DNA of 9,314 nucleotides from contig SKOM01000053.1 of the NCBI GenBank assembly GCA_007120095.1, positions 1-9,314 of the forward strand, given 5' to 3'. A program made the position numbers and the translations under genes. This document shows positions 5,370 to 9,314 of the stretch, in pieces (position 1 is the first letter of the stretch; each line of letters starts with the position of its first letter). Under the pieces are notes generated by a model that had not been told where the DNA came from, searched no databases, and saw only the letters and a list, made by a program, of their open reading frames with translations. This DNA is from Candidatus Competibacteraceae bacterium (GTDB lineage Bacteria; Pseudomonadota; Gammaproteobacteria; Competibacterales; Competibacteraceae).

Positions 5370-6266
5370 TCACTCCAAGCAATCCCGCAAGGCCTCAGCC
5401 AGCCCCGTCAGCAGTTGGAAATAGGCTTCGGGGCCGGGAGTCAGCGTAGCCCCCAGGGGATCGAGCACACCACTGCGGGCCTCGGTACCATTGACCAAGG
5501 TGTTCACCAAGGCGGGTTCAAACTGTGGTTCACTGAATACGCAGGCTGCGCCCCGGTCATCGATGCGCTGACGGATATCGATAATTCGCCGTGCTCCGGC
5601 ACGCCGCTCGGGATTCAGGGTGATCGAGCCCACCGCCATGGTATTGAACCGATCCTCGAAATACTGATACGCGTCATGGAATACGATGTAGGGTGTGGTG
5701 CGTATCGGAGCCAGCGTTTCGATGATCTCGGCCTCCAGGGCTTGCAGCCTTGAGACCGTCTCAGCCGCGTTATGCTGATACTGGTCAGCATGAACGGGGG
5801 CATGCTCGCTTAATACGGCGGCAATCTGCTCAACCATCACCGCTGCACGGCGTGGTTCCAGCCAGATGTGCGCATCTTCGTCACCGTGATGATGATGGTC
5901 ATGACCGTGATCGTGTGCTTCCCACAATCCCCCCTCGCGCAGGGGTAATAACTCCAGACCTGGATTATCCATCAAGGCAATAGCGCGAGCCGGGCTTTGC
6001 GCCAAGGGACGAGCCAGCACGGTTTCCAGTTCTTCGCCGACCCAGAAGACGAGTTCAGCCTGATTGAGGGTGCGGACATCAGAAGGACGCAGACTGTAGT
6101 CGTGTGGTGAACTCCCCCCCCGCATCAATAATTCAGGTTCGGCTACATCCTGCATAACGGCCGCTACCAGCGAATGAATCGGTAAAATCGAAGCGACCAC
6201 TTGAGGTTGTGCCATGCTGGTTAACGACCACAGTGACAGGATTACTGCGAATAGCATACGGTGCAT
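5370..6266 (-). CDS. znuA: ZnuA, periplasmic zinc-binding protein of the ZnuABC importer
   Basis: A 298-residue substrate-binding protein that captures zinc in the periplasm for import. A signal peptide (1-19, cleavage after SMA) precedes a cluster A-I metal-binding fold. Likely zinc ligands are H55 (SSPHDYS), H133 (DAHIWLEP), H197 (FHDAYQYF) and D269 (GVLDPLGA). A histidine-rich loop, HDHGHDHHHHGDEDAH (118-133), is the mark of zinc-specific members as opposed to manganese-specific ones. C242 and C296 may form the disulfide seen in ZnuA. GGAGAG lies six bases before the ATG at 6266. The gene is divergent from zur-znuC-znuB with a Zur-box core in the 82-base gap, so zinc-dependent repression is expected. 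I see no clear terminator after it. Confidence 0.95.
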   Translation of the reverse strand: MHRMLFAVILSLWSLTSMAQPQVVASILPIHSLVAAVMQDVAEPELLMRGGSSPHDYSLRPSDVRTLNQAELVFWVGEELETVLARPLAQSPARAIALMDNPGLELLPLREGGLWEAHDHGHDHHHHGDEDAHIWLEPRRAAVMVEQIAAVLSEHAPVHADQYQHNAAETVSRLQALEAEIIETLAPIRTTPYIVFHDAYQYFEDRFNTMAVGSITLNPERRAGARRIIDIRQRIDDRGAACVFSEPQFEPALVNTLVNGTEARSGVLDPLGATLTPGPEAYFQLLTGLAEALRDCLE

Positions 6267-6310
6267 AGTAAACTCTCCAAATTAAAGGGATACATAAATA
6301 TAAAATCCAC

Positions 6311-6323
6311 GTTATAATATAAC
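6311..6323. promoter_or_regulatory. Zur-box core in the znuA-zur divergent promoter
   Basis: GTTATAATATAAC is a perfect palindrome (6+1+6) and matches the core of the gammaproteobacterial Zur operator. It contains -10-like boxes for both directions, TATAAT (6313-6318) toward zur and TATAAC (6316-6311) toward znuA. The latter has TTGGTG (6340-6335) 18 bases upstream. Zur with zinc bound should therefore repress both units from this single site. The flanking bases do not extend the palindrome. Confidence 0.88.
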
Positions 6324-6348
6324 ACAAACCACTTCACCAAAAACGTTT

Positions 6349-6837
6349 ATGGTTAATTTCGATGCTTGTCATGCCAATGGCCACGATGTGGAGTCCGCCC
6401 TGCGTTCGGCTGAGCGACTGTGCCTCAGACGCGGGAGCCGCTTGACGGCTTTGCGCCGTCGGGTCTTGGAAATCATTTTGCACAGTGAGCGACCGCAAGG
6501 CGCCTATGCCATTTTGGATGAGCTGCGTGCTGAGGGGCGCAGTGGTGCACCGCCGACGGTGTACCGAGCGCTGGATTTTCTGCTGGAGCAACGCTTAATC
6601 CACCGCTTGGCTTCGCTGAATGTGTTTATTGGTTGTCCGCATCCAGAACACCACCACAATGGCCAATTCTTGATCTGCCAACACTGCGGACGAGTAGCTG
6701 AACTCGCCAGTTTTACCGTCGAGCAAGCGATTCGTGACAGCGCGTCCGAACATCAGTTTAGGGTCACGTCTCAGATGGTGGAAATCCTGGGATACTGTGC
6801 TGACTGTCAAGCCAATGAGTCCGCCGATGTCTCGTGA
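6349..6837 (+). CDS. zur: Zur, zinc-responsive Fur-family repressor
   Basis: A 162-residue cytoplasmic regulator. When zinc-bound it represses zinc uptake genes. The N-terminal winged helix includes GSRLTALRRRVLEIIL (29-44) and the recognition region PPTVYRALDFLLEQ (68-81), which is nearly identical to E. coli Zur. The structural zinc site is formed by C110/C113 (CQHC) and C150/C153 (CADC). C96 and the histidines of HPEHHH (98-103) lie in the area of the sensory site. No clear ribosome binding site precedes the ATG at 6349, and the leader from the predicted start point would be only about 25 bases, so translation may be weak. It leads an operon with znuC and znuB and should repress itself through the Zur box. 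Confidence 0.95.
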   Translation: MVNFDACHANGHDVESALRSAERLCLRRGSRLTALRRRVLEIILHSERPQGAYAILDELRAEGRSGAPPTVYRALDFLLEQRLIHRLASLNVFIGCPHPEHHHNGQFLICQHCGRVAELASFTVEQAIRDSASEHQFRVTSQMVEILGYCADCQANESADVS

Positions 6838-7579
6838 ACTCCTGCTGGCGGTGGATCAGGTGAATCTCACCCTGGGTCGGCATCAGGTGTTACAAGACGT
6901 CTCACTCCAGCTCAAACCGAGCGAAGTGCTGACCTTGATCGGCCTGAACGGGTCGGGTAAAACCACCTTGCTGCGGGTCATCTTAGGGCTATTATTACCC
7001 GACAGTGGCCAAGTACGGCTACGACCCGGTACGCGCATTGGCTATATGCCGCAAAAATTGCCCGTTGAGGAAACCTTGCCCTTGAGTGTCGCCCGGTTTC
7101 TCACCCTGAGCCAGCGTGCTCCCCGTGAACGACTGCGCCAAGTGCTGGCGGAAACGGGAGGGGCTGCCGTGCTGGACAGCCCACTGGCGGCGCTTTCCGG
7201 GGGTGAATTGCAACGGGTATTACTGGCCAAGGCGTTGCTGCGCGAGCCGGAGTTATTGGTGTTGGATGAACCGGTGCAGTCGGTGGATGTGGCCGGTCAG
7301 TTCGAGCTGTATGACCTGCTCGGGCGGATTCGCCAGCGCCGCGGTTGTGCGATTTTGATGGTCTCACACGATTTACATTTAGTGATGCCGACCACCGACT
7401 GGGTGATTTGTATGAATCAGCATATTTGCTGTGCCGGTCCGCCGGAGCTGGTCAGTCAACACCCGGCCTATCGTCAGCTCTTTGGCGTTGATCGCGGGCG
7501 GGTCGCCGTTTACCGCCATCACCATGATCATAAACACGATGCCCACGGTCATATCATCGAACCCGAAGTTCGCCCGTGA
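6827..7579 (+). CDS. znuC: ZnuC, ATPase of the zinc ABC importer
   Basis: A 250-residue cytoplasmic ATP-binding subunit. Motifs in order: Walker A GLNGSGKTT (39-47), Q-loop YMPQ (73-76), signature LSGGELQR (123-130), Walker B LLVLDEP (143-149) and H-loop SHD (180-182). The Walker A differs slightly from the usual GPNGAGK. The C-terminus carries a histidine tail, YRHHHDHKHDAHGH (229-242), which could bind zinc and sense its level on the cytoplasmic side. I chose the ATG at 6827, which overlaps zur by 11 bases and has a GAG seven bases ahead; the ATG at 6815 adds four residues and is an alternative. The overlap implies translational coupling to zur. The stop overlaps the znuB ATG by one base (TGATG). 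Confidence 0.95.
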   Translation: MSRELLLAVDQVNLTLGRHQVLQDVSLQLKPSEVLTLIGLNGSGKTTLLRVILGLLLPDSGQVRLRPGTRIGYMPQKLPVEETLPLSVARFLTLSQRAPRERLRQVLAETGGAAVLDSPLAALSGGELQRVLLAKALLREPELLVLDEPVQSVDVAGQFELYDLLGRIRQRRGCAILMVSHDLHLVMPTTDWVICMNQHICCAGPPELVSQHPAYRQLFGVDRGRVAVYRHHHDHKHDAHGHIIEPEVRP

Positions 7580-8373
7580 TGGATGATTTTCTACTACGCG
7601 CCCTAATCGGCGGGATGGGCGTCGCCGTACTCAGCGGGCCGTTAGGTTCATTCATTGTCTGGCGACGGATGGCGTATTTTGGTGATTCACTCGCCCACTC
7701 CGGGCTGATGGGCGTGGCATTGGGCTTGCTCCTGGGGCTGGATGCCGGTCTGGGGGTGCTCATCGTGTGTGTTGTCCTCGCACTGGTTCTGGTGTTGCTG
7801 CAACGCCAACGCCAGCTCGCTACCGACACCCTGCTCGGTATTTTGTCACACACTACCTTGTCGTTAGGTCTGGTCGCCTTGGCCTTTATCGAAACCGTGC
7901 GGGTGGATTTGGTCAGTTATCTGTTCGGCGATATTTTATCCATTACCACCACGGAAGTGTATTGGATCTGGGGTGGTGGTTTGCTGGTATTGGCCTTGAT
8001 GGTATGGCTATGGCGGCCGCTGCTGGCGTTAACTGTGCATGAAGATATGGCACGGGTTGAAGGGGTGCCGGTATTCTGGGTGCGACTGGGGTTTATGTTG
8101 CTGATTGCGGTGGTCATTGCTCTGGCGATGAAAATTGTCGGGATCTTGCTGATTACCTCCTTGCTGATAATTCCGGCCGCCGCCGCCCGACGCTTTGCCC
8201 GTAACCCGGAAGAAATGGCGCTATTAGCTAGTGGCTTGGGCTGCTGTGCGGTGGCGCTGGGTTTATGGGGGTCAGTGCAGTGGGACACCCCCAGCGGTCC
8301 GTCTGTGGTGGTGGCGGCGGCGGCGTTGTTTATGCTGAGTCTGGCCTGGCCTGGCGCGAGTCGTCCTCGCTAG
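7579..8373 (+). CDS. znuB: ZnuB, membrane permease of the zinc ABC importer
   Basis: A 264-residue inner-membrane protein of the ABC-3 metal permease family, with about seven to nine hydrophobic helices. Family landmarks are the N-terminal SFIVWRRMAYFGDSLAHSGL (24-43), DTLLGILSHTTLSLGLV (83-99), LFGDIL (115-120) and the ABC-contact segment MKIVGILLITSLLIIPAAAA (183-202). It forms the channel through which zinc released by ZnuA passes. Start choice: the ATG at 7579 overlaps the znuC stop; a GTG one codon earlier is possible. It is the last gene of the zur operon. Its final 44 bases overlap the convergent RNase T gene. Confidence 0.95.
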   Translation: MDDFLLRALIGGMGVAVLSGPLGSFIVWRRMAYFGDSLAHSGLMGVALGLLLGLDAGLGVLIVCVVLALVLVLLQRQRQLATDTLLGILSHTTLSLGLVALAFIETVRVDLVSYLFGDILSITTTEVYWIWGGGLLVLALMVWLWRPLLALTVHEDMARVEGVPVFWVRLGFMLLIAVVIALAMKIVGILLITSLLIIPAAAARRFARNPEEMALLASGLGCCAVALGLWGSVQWDTPSGPSVVVAAAALFMLSLAWPGASRPR

Positions 8374-9013
8374 ATGCCGGTCTCTGAACGTTCCAGCCGC
8401 CTAACGCTTGCCATTGATTGACAATTTTGCAAAATAAATCGGCAGTGCGCTCGGCATCGTAAATCGCCGAGTGCGCCTGCTCGTTTTCCCAACTCAAGCC
8501 CGCTGCCGTCGCCGCCCGCGACAACACCGTCTGCCCATAGGCTAGTCCGGCCAGACTCACGGTATCAAAACTGCTGAATTGGTGGAAAGGACAACGTTTG
8601 ATTTTATTACGGGCAACGGCGGCATTGAGAAAACCTAGATCGAAAAAGGCATTATGGCCGACCAAAATGGCGCGAGTGCACTGATGCGCCTTAACCGACT
8701 GGCGCACTGCCTTAAAAATGTTTTGCAGCGCTTCATGTTCAGATATGGCGAAGCGAAACGGGTGGTAAGGGTCGATGCCATTGACGGCCAGCGATTCGGG
8801 ATTGAGCTGAGTACCGGGAAAAGGCTCCACATGGTAGGCCAAGGTTTGCTGGCGCACTATGTGCCCTTCGGTATTCATCGTCAACAGTACGGCCGCAATT
8901 TCCAGCAAAGCATCGGTTTTGGCGTTGAAACCGCCGGTTTCAACGTCGATCACTACCGGTAGAAACCCTCGGAAGCGGTGGGCAATCGGATGTTTAGGTG
9001 CGGATTCGCTCAT
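8330..9013 (-). CDS. rnt: RNase T, 3'-5' exoribonuclease
   Basis: A 227-residue DEDDh-family exonuclease that trims 3' ends of tRNAs and other stable RNAs and can act on DNA ends; it works as a homodimer. The catalytic residues D23 and E25 (VIDVETGG), D125 (HNAFFDLGFL), H181 and D186 (HSAIYDAERT) sit at the same positions as in E. coli RNase T. It is slightly longer at the C-terminus (usual length about 215), and the extra polar tail is the part that overlaps znuB. No strong ribosome binding site precedes the ATG at 9013. The gene is unrelated in function to the zinc operon. Its restriction mainly to gammaproteobacteria supports the taxonomic guess. Confidence 0.95.
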   Translation of the reverse strand: MSESAPKHPIAHRFRGFLPVVIDVETGGFNAKTDALLEIAAVLLTMNTEGHIVRQQTLAYHVEPFPGTQLNPESLAVNGIDPYHPFRFAISEHEALQNIFKAVRQSVKAHQCTRAILVGHNAFFDLGFLNAAVARNKIKRCPFHQFSSFDTVSLAGLAYGQTVLSRAATAAGLSWENEQAHSAIYDAERTADLFCKIVNQWQALGGWNVQRPASSEDDSRQARPDSA

Positions 9014-9148
9014 GGTTGGACAGCATAACGGAAACCCGATGAGCTGTCAGCCGCTTGATGTCTGCCACCCAATATAAAGAATGCACTATCTTACAGATGT
9101 CTAATCGACTTCTGGCCGGCCTGGCCATAGGTTTTTATAGCGCTTTCA

Positions 9149-9165
9149 GCATAGCGGCGCTATGC
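9149..9165. repeat. Short inverted repeat
   Basis: GCATAGC (9149-9155) and GCTATGC (9159-9165) pair perfectly around GGC. It lies in the 252-base stretch between RNase T and the tRNA, in which I see no convincing gene. A related ATAGCGC (9137-9143) nearby could pair with GCGCTAT (9157-9163) instead, giving an alternative fold. Function unknown. Confidence 0.4.
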
Positions 9166-9169
9166 CAAT

Positions 9170-9189
9170 CCCCGACCTCAAAGACGGGG
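9170..9189. repeat. GC-rich imperfect hairpin
   Basis: CCCCG (9170-9174) and CGGGG (9185-9189) enclose a further A-C/G-A region, so the stem has about six pairs with one mismatch. It resembles GC-rich stems found at mobile-element ends or in weak terminators, but neither a transposase nor a T-run is next to it. It could help end transcription approaching from either side. Confidence 0.3.
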
Positions 9190-9265
9190 CGTTTCGTGCA
9201 TTGCAGTAAATTCGCTAACCATAAACAACAAAGGCTGCGTAATGCGGCCTAAGTATTTGATTATT

Positions 9266-9314
9266 TGGTCGGAGTAGCAGGATTTGAACCTGCGACCCCT
9301 GCCTCCCGAAGGCA
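9266..9314 (-). tRNA. tRNA-Pro(CGG), 3' part
   Basis: The minus strand holds the anticodon loop TTCGGGA (anticodon CGG, read by position 34-36) between TGCC and GGCAG. It continues with the T-arm GCAGG-TTCAAAT-CCTGC, the 3' acceptor strand TACTCCG, discriminator A and an encoded CCA (9268-9266). The loop sequence matches E. coli proK, and the terminal G of the acceptor strand implies the C1-G72 pair typical of bacterial proline tRNA. The 5' half lies beyond the right edge of the window. Confidence 0.93.

Noticed and set aside
5301..5753. Plus-strand 150-codon open frame
   Set aside because: It lies opposite the 3' part of znuA, whose protein motifs are unmistakable; the opposite-strand frame has no family features.
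6734..6826. N-terminal extension of ZnuC into the zur gene
   Set aside because: The extra residues have no counterpart in the family, and ABC ATPases of this type begin just before the LLLAVDQVNL strand; the frame is only open by overlap with zur.
9170..9189. Intrinsic terminator for the tRNA or for a plus-strand gene
   Set aside because: The stem is short and imperfect, and no T-run follows on either strand.
9055..9252. Plus-strand 65-codon open frame with a hydrophobic stretch
   Set aside because: No ribosome binding site, passes through two hairpins, and the second half is low in protein character; chance is more likely.

Overview
The window looks like chromosomal DNA of a gammaproteobacterium. 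The best single indicator is an intact RNase T gene, whose catalytic residues fall at the same numbers as in the E. coli enzyme. The CueR- and Zur-type regulators and their operator styles agree with this. Genus is not readable from the sequence; a Chromatiales- or Methylococcales-like organism is only a guess.

Layout, left to right. (1) Positions 1-767, minus strand: the 3' part of a small transport operon, made of a DUF4212-type small subunit, the start of an ActP-like sodium:solute symporter cut by the window edge, and a good sigma70 promoter upstream. (2) Positions 942-3942: a copper module, with copZ (chaperone) on the minus strand divergent from copA (Cu+ ATPase) and cueR (Cu+ sensor). 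A CueR-type promoter with a 19-bp spacer lies in front of copA. (3) Positions 3951-4989, minus strand: a small operon encoding a PII-like protein and a tandem-CBS protein. Its leader carries a probable scar of an IS200/IS605 right end, a hairpin over the ribosome binding site and a possible decayed gene. (4) Positions 5061-5311: a DUF2892 membrane protein with a palindrome over its promoter. (5) Positions 5370-8373: a complete zinc uptake module, znuA divergent from zur-znuC-znuB, with a perfect Zur-box core between them. (6) Positions 8330-9013: RNase T, convergent with and overlapping znuB. (7) Positions 9266-9314: the 3' part of a tRNA-Pro(CGG) gene on the minus strand.

The genes mostly serve transition-metal homeostasis. 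CueR, activated by Cu+, should raise copA so that CopA exports copper delivered by CopZ. Zur with zinc bound should shut off both znuA and zur-znuCB; when zinc is scarce, ZnuA binds zinc in the periplasm and ZnuB/ZnuC import it. The PII-like/CBS pair looks like a nucleotide-sensing module whose membrane partner is not visible here.

No wholly new system is obvious. The least ordinary part is the leader of the PII-like gene (4723-4989).
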